Source of the DNA: Peromyscus leucopus
Taxonomy: Eukaryota; Chordata; Mammalia; Rodentia; Cricetidae
Assembly (NCBI RefSeq): GCF_004664715.2
Contig: NC_051071.1
Coordinates: 7,095,231-7,159,230, forward strand
Reading direction: 5' to 3'
Length of the DNA stretch: 64,000 nucleotides
The notes under the pieces were generated by a model, which was not told where the DNA came from, ran no database searches, and saw nothing but the letters and a program-made list of their open reading frames with translations. Both the position numbers and the translations under genes were made by a program. Positions 10,968 to 21,823 of the stretch are shown in pieces (the stretch's first letter is position 1; each line of letters begins with the position of its first letter).

Positions 10968-11119
10968 CCCATTAAAATGCCAACACAATTCATTACAGAT
11001 CTTAAACAAAAAATATTCAACTTCATATGGAAAAACAAAATACCCATTAAAAATCCCAACACAATTCATTACAAATTTTGAAAGAATAATACTCAACTTC
11101 ATATGGAAAAACAAAATAC
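10968..11119 (+). repeat. 75 bp tandem duplication in L1-B ORF2
   Basis: CCCATTAAAATGCCAACACA... (10968-11042) is repeated at 11043-11119 with period 75. The second copy has several substitutions, so the duplication is not very recent. Both copies end with ATATGGAAAAACAAAATACC. Confidence 0.9.
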
Positions 11120-11660
11120 CGAGAATAGCTAGAACAATCCTGTACAATAAGCTATGCTACAGAGCTACAGTCATAAAAACTTTGTCATATTGACATAAAA
11201 ACAGAAAAGTGGATCAATGGATCTAATTAAAGACAGAGATGTAAGGCTACACACCTATGAACACAAGATTTTCAACAAAGATGCCAAAATTATACAATGG
11301 AAAAAGGAAAGCATCTTCAACAAATGGTGCTAGTCTAATTGAATGTTGTCATGTAGAAGAATGCAAATAGGTCCATATCTATCACCCTGCATAAAATTCA
11401 AATCCAAGCAGATAAAGGACCTCAACAGAAATCCAGATACACTAAACCCAATAGAAGAGAAAGTGAGAAATAGCCTTGAATGCATTGCCAAAGGAGACAA
11501 CTTCAGGAATAGAACATCAACACTGCAGACACTAAGGTCAACAATTAATAAATGGGACTTCATGAAACCAATGTTTCTATTAGACAAAGGACACCATCAT
11601 TAGGACAAAATGACAGCCTAAAGAACGGAAAAAGATCTTCACCAATACTTCATCTGACAG

Positions 11661-11808
11661 TGTCTGTTTTTTTTTGTTGTTGTTGTTTTTTTTTTCCGTT
11701 TTTCAAGACAAGGTCTCTCTGTGTAGTTTTGGTGCCTGTCCTGGATCTCGCTCTGTAGACCAGGCTGGCCTCGAACTCACAGAGATCCGCCTGCCTCTGC
11801 CTCCCACT
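11661..11808 (-). mobile_element. B1 SINE, antisense
   Basis: A T-rich tail at the left is followed by the complement of B1: TGTGTAGTTTTGGTGCCTGT, then GTAGACCAGGCTGGCCTCGA and ACTCACAGAGATCCGCCTGC. B1 is 7SL-derived and transcribed by RNA polymerase III. The 5' head is truncated after GCCTCC. It lies within L1-B. Confidence 0.95.
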
Positions 11809-13621
11809 GATTTTTAAAATATATAAAAAAAACTCAAGAAACTAGACATCAACAAACAATTAATTCAGTTAGAAATTGGAATACAAATCTAAATGGAGGA
11901 TTTTCAACAGAGTACTCTCAAATGGCTGAGAAACATTTAAAGAAATGTTCAACATCCTTAGCCATCAGGGAAATGCAAATCAAAACAACTCTGATATTCC
12001 ATCTTACACTTGTCAGAATAGCTAAGATAAGAAACACAAGGGAGAGCTCATGCTGGGGAGGATGTGGAGCGAGGGGAACACTCCTTCACTGCTGGTGGGA
12101 ATACAAACTTTTACAGCCACTTTGGAAATTAATGAGGCAGTTTCTCAGAAAAGTGGGACACAACTATAGTACTCTTGGGCATATGCTCAAAGGATACTCA
12201 ATCATATCACAAGGATATTTCCTTAACTAAGTTCATAGCAGCTTTATTTGTAAAAGCCAGAACCTGGAGATAGCCTAGGTATCCCTCAACTGAGGAACTG
12301 ATAAAGAAAATGTGGTACATTTACACAATAGAGTATTACTCAGCTATCAAAACAGTGCCATTCTGAAATTTTCAGGCAAATGGATGGAACTAGAAAAAAA
12401 ATTATCCCGAGTGAGGCAACCCAGATGCAGAAAGACAAAGATGGCATGTAATCTCTCATAAGTGAATATTAGCTGTAAAATAAAGGATAACTATGTAACT
12501 ATTCCACAGACCCAGAACGACTAGGTAACAAGGAGAGTTTAAAGGGGAATGTCTGAATCTCCCTGGGAAGGGGATATAGAAGACATTCTGTGAGTGGAAT
12601 AAGGGCAGGTGGGGATGGGAACAGGAACAATCAGGTTAGGGTGGGTAGAGAGTGGAGAGTACTGAAAGAGACTACTGGAAATGGAGGGCATTTTGGGGTC
12701 ACATAAAAACCTGGCACAAGGGAATCTCCCAGGAATCTATAATGATGACTCCAGATAAGACTCAGAGCAATAGCAGATATGTATGTCATCTGAACTGGTC
12801 ATCTCCTGTGATCAGACAAGGATTCAAGTAGAGGGAACAGGACACCAACTCAGCCAAATGACCTTTGACCTACAATATGTCCTGCCTATGGGATATGCTG
12901 GGATAATCTTGGCCTAGAGATTGAGTAAGTTGCCAAACAATGCCTGGTCTAGCCTAAAACTCATGCCAGGAGAGTAAGTCCACCTCTGACACTACTTGAA
13001 TCACCACGATCCACAGCCTGTATGGCTCAGAGACCTAGGATAGAACCAAACACGATTGGAAGGGGAAAAACATGTCAATGTAATGATGCCTAATAATATT
13101 CTGCTAAATCTATAGATTGGTGCTTAGCCCAATTGTTATCAGAAAGGCTTCATCTAACAACTGAAGGAAGCAAATGCAGACCCACAGTTTGGGGAATCCT
13201 GCAAAAGAGGAGGAGAAAGGATTGTAGGAGGCAGATGGGTCAAGGATACTACGAAAACCCACAAAATCAAATAACCTGGGCTCATAGAGGCTCACAGAGA
13301 CAGAATCAACAACCAGGGAGCCTGCATGGACTGACCTAGGCACTCTGCATATATGCTACAGTTGTGTAGCTGGTCCTCTTGTGGAACTTTTAATAGTGGG
13401 AGCAGGTGCTGTCTTTGACCGTTTTACTGGCTGTTGGGACCCTACTTATCACACTGGGTCACTTTGCCCAACCTCAATACATGGGGAGGTGCTTACTCTT
13501 GCTGCAATTTGACATGTATATTTTGTTGATACTCATGGGAGACCTTCTATTTCCTGAACAAAAATGGAGAAAGAATGAATTGGAGGGTAGGAACAGAGGA
13601 GGTGGGGGGAATGACTAGGAG

Positions 13622-13972
13622 TGTAGCTGGAGTTTTCTCTCTGGGTCCTGGCAAGCCCGACAGCCCACTTATAAAATAAACACAGACACGCTTATATTAT
13701 TTACAAACTGTATGGCCATGGCAGGCTTCTTGCTAACTGTTCTTATATCTTAAATTAACCCATTTCTATTAATCTTTAAGTTGCCACGTGGCTCATGGCT
13801 TACGGGTACCTTACATCTTGCTTGTCACGGCAGTGTCTGGCAGCGTCTCTCTGACTCAGCCTTCTACTTCCCAACATTCTCTTCTCTGCTTGTCCCACCT
13901 ATACTTCCTGCCTAGCTACTGGCCAATCAGAATTTTATTTATGCAGAGCAATATCCATAGCATGGGAGGATA
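13622..13972 (-). mobile_element. Family II solo LTR, antisense, inside the L1-B 3' UTR
   Basis: The plus strand starts TGTAGCTGGAG and ends ATATCCATAGCA, giving TG...CA ends on the minus strand. It contains complements of CCAAT (GGCCAATCAG) and AATAAA (TTTTATTTAT) near its 5' end. The flanks are taggag (13616-13621) and tgggag (13973-13978), a 5/6 match. L1 3' UTR sequence lies on both sides. Confidence 0.85.
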
Positions 13973-14009
13973 GGAGGAAGGGGAAATTTTGGCCAGGATA
14001 TAAAATAAA
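13973..14009 (+). mobile_element. L1-B 3' terminus
   Basis: The last bases of the L1 3' UTR (GGAGGAAGGGGAAATTTTGG and AGGATATAAAATAAAT) follow the LTR. The A-rich tail passes into a GATA microsatellite. Confidence 0.75.
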
Positions 14010-14015
14010 TAGATG

Positions 14016-14069
<54 letters not shown>

Positions 14070-14077
14070 TAGATAGA
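14010..14077. repeat. (GATA)n microsatellite grown from an L1 tail
   Basis: About 16 tetranucleotide units, mostly GATA with three GACA units near the right end. Confidence 0.95.
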
Positions 14078-16046
14078 AAATAAAGTGAAAGAAAGCTGAT
14101 TGAACTTTTGCCTGTGTAATTTCAAACATTTTGCTCAACTGTTCAGTTTATCTGTTAAAATGCTACAGTTCTGAATGAAGCTAGAATCTACAAGCTATAT
14201 ACCATTAAAAAAAATTATCTAGCCAGAGAAATAGCATTGTTCAGGCTATTAATTGGCTACACTTTTTTTTTAGTAAAATAAAAAATCCAGAAAAACAGAG
14301 GCAAAATCTCACAGCAAAATGTAGGCGTCTACATAGCTAACTATTTGGGAAAATATTGATATCCTATCATAAGTAAAGGGACTAGATTCAGAAACTTTAT
14401 ACTTGGTGTGAACTGTTTATAATTATAACCAAAAGCCTACATCAAGGATACACTATCATTGTGATTTTTGATGAATTTTTTTGGCTTTTTTTCTTTTATA
14501 CTTCTATTATTCTATTCCTTTAAAAATTTTATATTGACATAAGGATGTCAACTCTATAATAGTCATTTTAAAAATATACCACTGAGAAGATATACACAAG
14601 TATAATGTACTTATTTTTTTGAAGATAACTAGCCTATTATAAAAACCAAAAATAAATAACTATAATTGTGGAGATCAGTAGTGGCAATTAAAAGACTTTG
14701 GACTAGAAAGCTATATTTGTCAACTCTTACAGAAATTTAAAATTCTAACAAAATTGGTAATTCTGAATATTTACTGATTCACAAAGTAGCAATAATTTAA
14801 ATTATTGGGATAAATAAATGGTGCCAAAACTATATTGTAATCATAATAGCATGAATTGAATATGAAGTGAAATATAAAGAAAGCAGTTTTTTACAAGTAA
14901 AAATATCAAATGTATAAATCACTGACAAAAATTATTTGATGTAACCTTAGGATATGAAGATATCATTTTCAGCATCAATGATAGTATGCTCAAACTCTTT
15001 CGCAGAAAAAAATATAGTGATCATCTGGCTAGTATGATGAAAGGAAATGGGAGCAAATCCTCAAGCATATTTGGAAATGAGTAATTCTGGTGGACCATGA
15101 AGTTTAACACATTTTATAAAGCATTAAACACATGGCCCCATATTGCATGGACTATGCCCTCACCAGATACAAACTTCTCAATTTTGAGCATTGGAGAAAT
15201 CAATTATATTTATGATTAGTTTAATTATACATTCAAATAATTGATTAGTATAATATTATTTTCTCTAGTTCAATTATGTAAATTTAGATACTATAAATCC
15301 TAACATTTTAGTGTAGTGGCTTGCACTCATGGTCAGTGATGCAGTGTCATTCAGCTTAAGCATCACTGTTACCTTTATGCTTACTAAGCTCATGATGACA
15401 TGAGGTCATTTTATTGTACATAATAAGCAAAGCCAAAAAAGTAACAAGTTTAAAATGCCTTATAATTCATTAAATTATGTACTGTGGCTTTGATATGTTC
15501 AAGGTATGTTATGAGACCATGAGTGCTGTCACAACTCTAGGTAATATAGATTTCAATTTCACACATGAGTTCAGAGTTCTGAACAATTTTATAAATAAGT
15601 ATTTGACAATATGTTGTCTGTTTCTTAATCAAGTTTATTCTAGACTAAAACTATTTTCATCTTCCTCTATTTGTTCTTAAATTAACAAATGCTGAATGTT
15701 CATCCCAGTAGGCATTATACTGGTTGGCAGGACTGGTACTCTGACCACATATGTTAGACCCATCCAAACCTTGGATTATCCATGCCTTTTATTTAGTGAG
15801 TAAGGCAAAAAAGAAGCTAAGAAAATAATAAGAAATGCATAAAATGAGTAAGTGACTGGGACAAAGTATGCATACATCTTTCTGAAACTCCAGAGAGGCT
15901 GGAAGACTTCATGAGTTCCGACAACATATTTGGAGTGTCCATCTTCCCCAAAGAATTTAGATTTGCCTGTCCCATTACACGAGCCTTATACTTAGATTCT
16001 CTTCTCTCCATCTAGTAATTCTGTTCTCTGGAGAACCCTGAAAGGA

Positions 16047-16048
<2 letters not shown>
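14078..16048. other. Unrecognised AT-rich intergenic DNA
   Basis: I see no repeat family or gene here. The short open frame at 15477-15680 has no recognisable protein features. Confidence 0.5.

Positions 16049-16138
<90 letters not shown>
16049..16138. repeat. Compound (TG)n(AG)n microsatellite
   Basis: About 56 bp of pure TG is followed by about 33 bp of pure GA. Frames in this stretch are artefacts of the repeat. Confidence 0.97.
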
Positions 16139-16141
<3 letters not shown>

Positions 16142-19100
16142 ATCAACTCCCATCTCTTCTTATGAGGAAAGTGGAACCAGAAAAGAAGGATGTGAAAGAG
16201 AAATCCAAGCAAGAGAGGAAGAAACACCAGAGAGTACACTGCTGAAGAATTCCCTGCTCAGCTCTCCAACCTGGTATTTGAAAATGTGGCCCCAAGGCAT
16301 GGGCCATGCAACTTCTAGTTGATTTCACCTGTCCAGATTACCTCCTGCTCCGAATCTTACACTAGTTTCTGGTTTCAGTCTGTCCCATGAATATTGGACT
16401 GCCACCATAGCCAAGGGAAGCCAAGACTTAGTAAGTTTAACTATAAAAAGTAATTATTTGATGTGCAAACTTCATGGATGGTGACAACTAATTACAAGCA
16501 GTGATTTGAGTAATGAATTTAAGTCGAGATTTGGTTACAAAGAACATTGGCTACATTAAATTCTCAGCTCTGAATAGAGAAAGAAAAAGTGATAGCCAGT
16601 ATCTATAAACTGTGGATTTCTTTGCCATATTTTTTGGTGGAGGAATAAGTGTAAAAAGCATTCTATAACTCTGGAAAAACAAGAGATATTTGATAAACTC
16701 CGATTTAAGAAATGCAAGCATTATCTGTGATATTGAGGCCAGTGTAATATTTGAGGCAGCAGAGGAACTTATACGTCTGGTGTAATATGGAACAGAGCTG
16801 ATTGACCCACAGCTGTTTCAGAAGGTTAAGAAAGAACAAAATCAAATGTTTCCCTTACATCTTCTACTGCTAAATAATTTTTCCTAAATGTAAATTAGAT
16901 AGGAAGAAGGTAAAAATTGGTAAAGATTTCGTAACACTTGGCACTGCTTCTGAGAGGTCACAGGAGTCTGGGTGCAGAGGACTAAGCCCATAAGGAGAAA
17001 ATCAAGCACTCCATCAAAGAGTGAAGAGAATGGAAAAGGGAGAGAAGAATAAGAAATAAATGAAGGGATGGTGGTTAGAAGCAGAAAATGCAACAGTGTG
17101 ACCTGGAATTAGAGATGTGAAAGAATTTCAGATGACAACAACTTCATAGTGACCACATCCCTGAAAATATGCCGTGGGGTAGTGGTCATTGGTTATTGCT
17201 TGTAGCATCAGGTGTGAAAAAAGTGACAATGACATCTGATTGGTATGGAACCCCTGACTCCGTGAGTAAGCGCCTAGGTGTCTACATACAACACTGGCAA
17301 GAAGACTTATACATAAGACTGTACTGTGTGCCACAGAGAGCATTGTATCATAAGGAAGGAGATTGGAGCAGGGAGAGAGAGCAGATGCAGATCTGTATCT
17401 GTTTTATCAACTTTGACAAAAAAAGACACACTAAGGAAGATTGTTCCCGTGAAGGTTATGTGGATACATAAAAAAACAGGAAGTATGTACATAGAAGTTA
17501 GATTATGCAAGAGAATTAAGATGCATACAACTGCAGGATATGCCATAATGAGCGACAGAGGATGAGTCCTCTGGGGAGAACCAATGAGCATTAAAATAAT
17601 AGCACAGGTGACAGGAACTGGAGGCAACCTGAGGAGGCCTTGAGCATGAACTGTGAGGAGGAAAGCCTTTTAGAAAGTCATAGAGATAGCAAAATGGAAG
17701 ACTAGAAGAGAAACTGTTCTCCAAGTGATCATGCTCTGCTAATTTTGTAGGTGCTAGAGAGAGAGCTTGGAGAAAATACTTCGTGATATTAAAATATACT
17801 TTGCAGAAATAAGTTGAGTAATGTACATAATTCATTAGAGTCTTATTATAAATGCATTTATTGAAGGAAAAAATACTTTCAAAGCCTAACCAAAAAATAA
17901 AATATCAGTCCACTCTTTCTAAAAATAAATCAGCGGACTTTGCTTGCTCTTATGGTAGTTGTTTCCTACTTAGCTTGTACTAGGAGTAGTCATAAAGTTA
18001 TTCTCATGAACCTTAATATTGACTTTAGCTACATAAGACTTTTTATTGAGAAATGAAACAGTTAATTTGTTTTTCAGCAATGATATAGTTTATTGATAAT
18101 TAAGTCTAAGACTAACTGATTTCACATTTTCAAAATTAATTCAAGATGCAGCAGAACAAAATGTTAGGGACTTTTGATATTTGTTCTGTAACTGAAGGGA
18201 ATCTTGAAGTAAAATATCATTCATTACTACTGTCATTGTGAAATAACCTCCCTACTTTTTGGCTTAAGTGAGCCCTGATCCACATATGAATGAGAAACTG
18301 GAGTTTTAGTTCCTTTTTGGGTTTGTGCTCCCATCTTTATTTTTAGGTTTGGCCAACATTTGTCAAATGTGTGGTAAACTTCTTTATCAAATCTCTAACC
18401 CAATTAAGAGAAAAGTGAAATAGCTTTGCTCTCACTCATGTTTTGAGTTGGTATCTTTAATGTTATAAGGACTCTTAACAGAAGATCAGAGATGATGACA
18501 TGTCTCATATTAAAAAGGACAGGCTGATAAAACTTGGGAAAAATGCAGCTTCTGCTTCCCCTAATTATTTTCAATTCTTCATTTATTTTCTTTAAAGGAG
18601 AAACAATATTTTCTTCCTTTTATTTCTTTAGAAAACTCTGTGGCATTTTACTTAAAGGCTTCTCATAGTACATATGTAAAGTAAGTATGTATCTCTATAT
18701 ATAGTAGAACACTGTGCCCTGGAAATGATTTTCATGAATAGAACTATTTTTCTGTCTCAGGTCTGGAAAAATACAGGGAGGTCAAAAGTAAACATAAATA
18801 CAAGGGTATACAGAGTGAGTCTTTGTTTAAAAAATGTGCTCTTTTGTCATCAAGTTACATTTCCCCAAATAATAACTTTCTATTGAATAACATTCAGTGC
18901 TACAATCCTTCAAACAGCAACTTTAAACAAACTAAGATTTTCATTTAAAGATTAATTAATCCTCTAACACACAGCAAATAGGATAACATTTACTCAAACT
19001 TCATTATTCATTGCAAGTTATGTCCAGATCTTGTGCATCTGGAAGTTTCTGAACATCAGCAGAACACTTAATCATATTTTCTTGACTATGAACAAGACTC

Positions 19101-19801
19101 GTTGGAAGTGGTTGAGAACTCACTGATTTATACAGGATATAGCTATGAGAATTATCAGTTAGATTTCTTTTTACTGAAGATTTGATAATCCCCATGAATT
19201 TTGTGTTCATTTTTTCTTTGCTTTTAATATCTTTGATTATTCAAATAAAATCCTGTTTCAAAACATGTGAGAGCACATTAATGAGATGTGTATATTCATG
19301 GTATTTACAAGATCTTAACTGTAATTTTAGATATTCTAAATAAATACTTGTTTATGTAATTATTTGTATTATAGATTCTCCAATTAAAAATACAACATTC
19401 AATCTAACACTGCTCTTTCTTCTGAAACAAGGACTTAGTTTATCATCATTGGAATGTCCGTGTCTAGACCCACAGTACAAACTCACAGAAACAGCCAACA
19501 TCAACCATGATGGGATCATCAGGTTAGGAACAAGTTTTGCGCTAGAAATAAGACTGTTGAACCCTCAATCTGGTCATAAAATTTTCTCAGTGTAACTTAA
19601 GCATTTTCTTCCTTTCTGTATCATCAATGTCCCATGTCACTAAATCTTCCTTAGTAGCAGTAGAATGTTTGCCTTCTCAACATGTCGGGGGGTGGGGGAG
19701 ACCATAGAAAACTTAAAACCTCCCTTTTCCCCATTTGTGTATGTTTGTTTTTAGTTACCAGCAAGAATGAGAGAGATTATTCATTCCCCTACAACATGTC
19801 C
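16139..19801. other. Unrecognised intergenic DNA
   Basis: Mixed-composition DNA with no repeat I can name. Overlapping frames at 17169-17471, 17307-17627 and 17503-17835 have no recognisable domain and lie on opposite strands, so I treat them as chance. Confidence 0.4.
19004..19210 (-). other. Isolated 68-codon frame of coding-like composition, unknown
   Basis: From an ATG at 19210 the minus strand reads 68 codons rich in Ser, Lys, Asn and Asp, ending DITCNE before a stop. It stays open about eight codons upstream of the ATG. It is not inside a recognised repeat. I see no good splice acceptor or promoter. It could be a last-exon relic or a chance frame. Confidence 0.15.
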
Positions 19802-19895
19802 TGTTATTCAAGATAGGGACATAGCTGAGTAGTAAAACATTTCCTTAGTGCCACTGAGGTGCTGGGTTTGATCCCCAGCATGGGTGAGCTATAGA
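19802..19895 (+). mobile_element. ID-like SINE fragment
   Basis: ATAGCTGAGTAGTAAAACAT is followed by GAGGTGCTGGGTTTGATCCC and CAGCATGGG. These are diverged A- and B-box regions of the tRNA-Ala-derived rodent ID/BC1 family. Confidence 0.7.
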
Positions 19896-19919
19896 CAAAA
19901 GAAGTTGAAAAGACTATCA

Positions 19920-20060
19920 ATTTAATGTGTGCCTGTGTGTACAGTGCACATGTATATATATGTGAATGTGGAGGTCAGAGGTGTTGTTCCTCAAAAACAG
20001 CCCGCTTTGTTGCATGAGATCCAGTCTCTCTGTGGGACCTGGAGTTCACAGATTAGGCTA
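19920..20060 (-). mobile_element. B4-like composite SINE fragment, antisense
   Basis: TG-rich sequence, GGAGGTCAGAGGTGTTG, then ACCTGGAGTTCACAGATT and TAGGCTAGGATGGCTG. This resembles the antisense of a rodent SINE that joins an ID-like and a B1-like part. Family assignment is tentative. Confidence 0.45.
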
Positions 20061-21033
20061 GGATGGCTGATCAGGGAATCCATTGGTTCATTATATATAA
20101 TGTGTGTTGATTTAACTTATACAGGATCTATAATATGCAGTATGATATATATATCTTAATTATCTGTAAAAGCTATTTTTCCCTAGAGATCAGAATATTT
20201 TATTTTAAGCCATTCTACATCCATTTTGATACAGTACACTTGGGTAACGGCAGAACTCACCTGCTGAGATGCTTGCCTCTCTATTAAACAGTCTTCTTGC
20301 CTGAAATCCAATGCTGTAAAAATTATTTTATCATATATTTGATCTATTTTTCTTTATAAATCGGGTCCCTCTAATACCCAGAAGTGTAGGCTGCCAATTC
20401 TTTGGTTTTCTCTTCTTCCCCCTTCCCTTCCTCCTCCTTCTTCTTACAGTTTCTGGATTTTCTATGCCATGTGAAACAACAAAATGTTGGATACTAAGGG
20501 ATCCATGAAATAATTTTAGTTTTCACTGATTGTTTATGATCTCTTTGCACCTTGTTTCTAGGTAAGACTTCAAAGAATGATTCAACATGCCCATGAACTG
20601 CATTCCAGAGATAGCTGTTGTGTTATGTAATTGAGATCAGATGAAAAGGACCAGAGATGACATTTGGAGAACAGCTTGAGTGAAGAAAACTTAATGAATC
20701 TCTGAAGATACATTTTTAATATTAGAGGGGAACTTTAGAAAAATATAGTTATATTTTTATCAAGTCTACAAACTAAGAAAGGATGCTATTTTATACTATT
20801 CTTGTAACCTTTGTCTCCTTGGTGATATCACAAATTTCCTAAATCATGAGGTTTACAATCCTAGCTTATACTTTAAGCTTCATGAAATCTATTTTCCCAA
20901 GATGAATGCTATGTCTACATAACCAGAGTATAACAAAAGCCTCACTTAGGTGGATGATAATATTTTCTGTCAATCAGCTATGATCAGTTAGAATTTTAAA
21001 ATCTATTAAAAGATTTCAAAGTTTATTTAAAAA
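20061..21033. other. Unrecognised intergenic DNA
   Basis: The only feature seen is a pyrimidine-rich run of TTC/CCT at about 20408-20450. Confidence 0.5.
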
Positions 21034-21040
21034 ATTGGAG

Positions 21041-21151
21041 GAGATGGGAATGGGGGGTGGTTTGGGGGAAGGGGGGGCGGAGGGGGGAGAACAAGGGAAT
21101 CTGTGGCTGATATGTAAAATTATATTAAATTATAAAATAATATATATATAA
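21041..21151 (+). mobile_element. Short L1 3'-end insertion, sense
   Basis: GGAGATGGGAATGGGGGGTG, a G-rich run, GGGAGAACAAGGGAATCTGT, then GATATGTAAAATTA and an A-rich tail. It is flanked by aattgga at 21034-21040 and 21152-21158. It forms an imperfect inverted repeat with the antisense L1 end at 21183-21573. Confidence 0.85.
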
Positions 21152-21182
21152 TTGGAACAAGTTTTAAAGATTTATTATTTTT

Positions 21183-21573
21183 TCTTTTTTTCATTTTTTA
21201 AATTTATTTATTAAATTTAATTTTACATATCAGCCACGGATTCCCTTGTTCTTCCCCTCCCACCACCCATTCCCATCTCCTCCAGGGCAAAGACTCCCCA
21301 GAGGATTGAGTTCAACCTGGTAGATTCAGTCCAGGCAGGTCCAGTCCCCTTCTCCCAGGCTGATCCAAGTGTCCCTGTATAAGCCCCAGGTTCCAAACTG
21401 CCAGTTCATGCATGCACTGAGGACAGGACCTGGTCCCACTGTCTGGATGCCTCCCAAGCAGATCAAGCTAATCAACTGTCTTATTTATCCAGATGGCCTG
21501 ATCCAGTTGGGGGCTCCTCAGCTATTGGTTCATAGTTCATGTGTTTCCTTTCGTTTGTATATTTGTCCCTGTG
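21183..21573 (-). mobile_element. L1 3' end, 5'-truncated, antisense, with 16 bp TSD
   Basis: It begins with a poly(T)-rich tail and the complement of the L1 3' UTR end (CATATCAGCCACGGATTCCC). It is flanked by aagatttattattttt at 21167-21182 and again at 21574-21589, a perfect 16 bp TSD. The 391 bp length and A-tail show ordinary L1 target-primed insertion. Confidence 0.95.
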
Positions 21574-21591
21574 AAGATTTATTATTTTTAA

Positions 21592-21593
<2 letters not shown>

Positions 21594-21639
<46 letters not shown>
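21594..21639. repeat. (TG)n microsatellite
   Basis: About 46 bp of pure TG within the B3 SINE body. Confidence 0.97.
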
Positions 21640-21641
<2 letters not shown>

Positions 21642-21823
21642 TGGGTGTGTTGGTATGTGCACATTAGTGCAGATACACATATAGGCTAGAGGTATCACAT
21701 CTCTCTGAAGCTGAGGTTCCTGGCATTTGTGTGCTTGCTCAATGTTGGTCCTGAGATTGGAACTCAGGTTCTCTGTAAGAGCAGTACATGCTCTTAACTG
21801 CTGAGTCATCTTTCCAGTCTCAA

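Larger units (their letters stand above)
10680..13621 (+). mobile_element. L1-B: endonuclease end, late ORF2 and 3' UTR
   Basis: After the (AC)n array the element resumes in the last part of the ORF2 endonuclease domain (10680-10850, including the codon run for a Ser-Asp-His type motif in TATCAGATCACTGTG). It then jumps directly to post-RT ORF2 (from about 10865) and continues to the 3' UTR, so most of the RT core is deleted. A B1 and a second LTR interrupt it. Frames are multiply broken. Confidence 0.85.
21160..21823 (-). mobile_element. B3/B2-type SINE, antisense, split by an L1
   Basis: The tail part is at 21160-21182 and the body at 21574-21823. The right end carries the complement of the tRNA-like head (GATTGGAACTCAGGTTC, AAGAGCAGTACATGCTCTTA, CTGCTGAGTCATC). 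A (TG)n array has expanded inside it. The SINE was interrupted by the L1 at 21183-21573. Confidence 0.85.

Noticed and set aside
16012..16245. Frames with Cys-Val or Thr-His runs
   Set aside because: Products of the (TG)n(AG)n microsatellite.
17169..17835. Overlapping frames of about 100 codons on both strands
   Set aside because: No domain, no splice or promoter context, and opposite-strand overlap; most likely chance in a GC-richer patch.
19802..19895. Possible tRNA gene (A- and B-box-like sequence)
   Set aside because: The order and divergence fit an ID-type SINE; no cloverleaf with a proper anticodon arm could be drawn.
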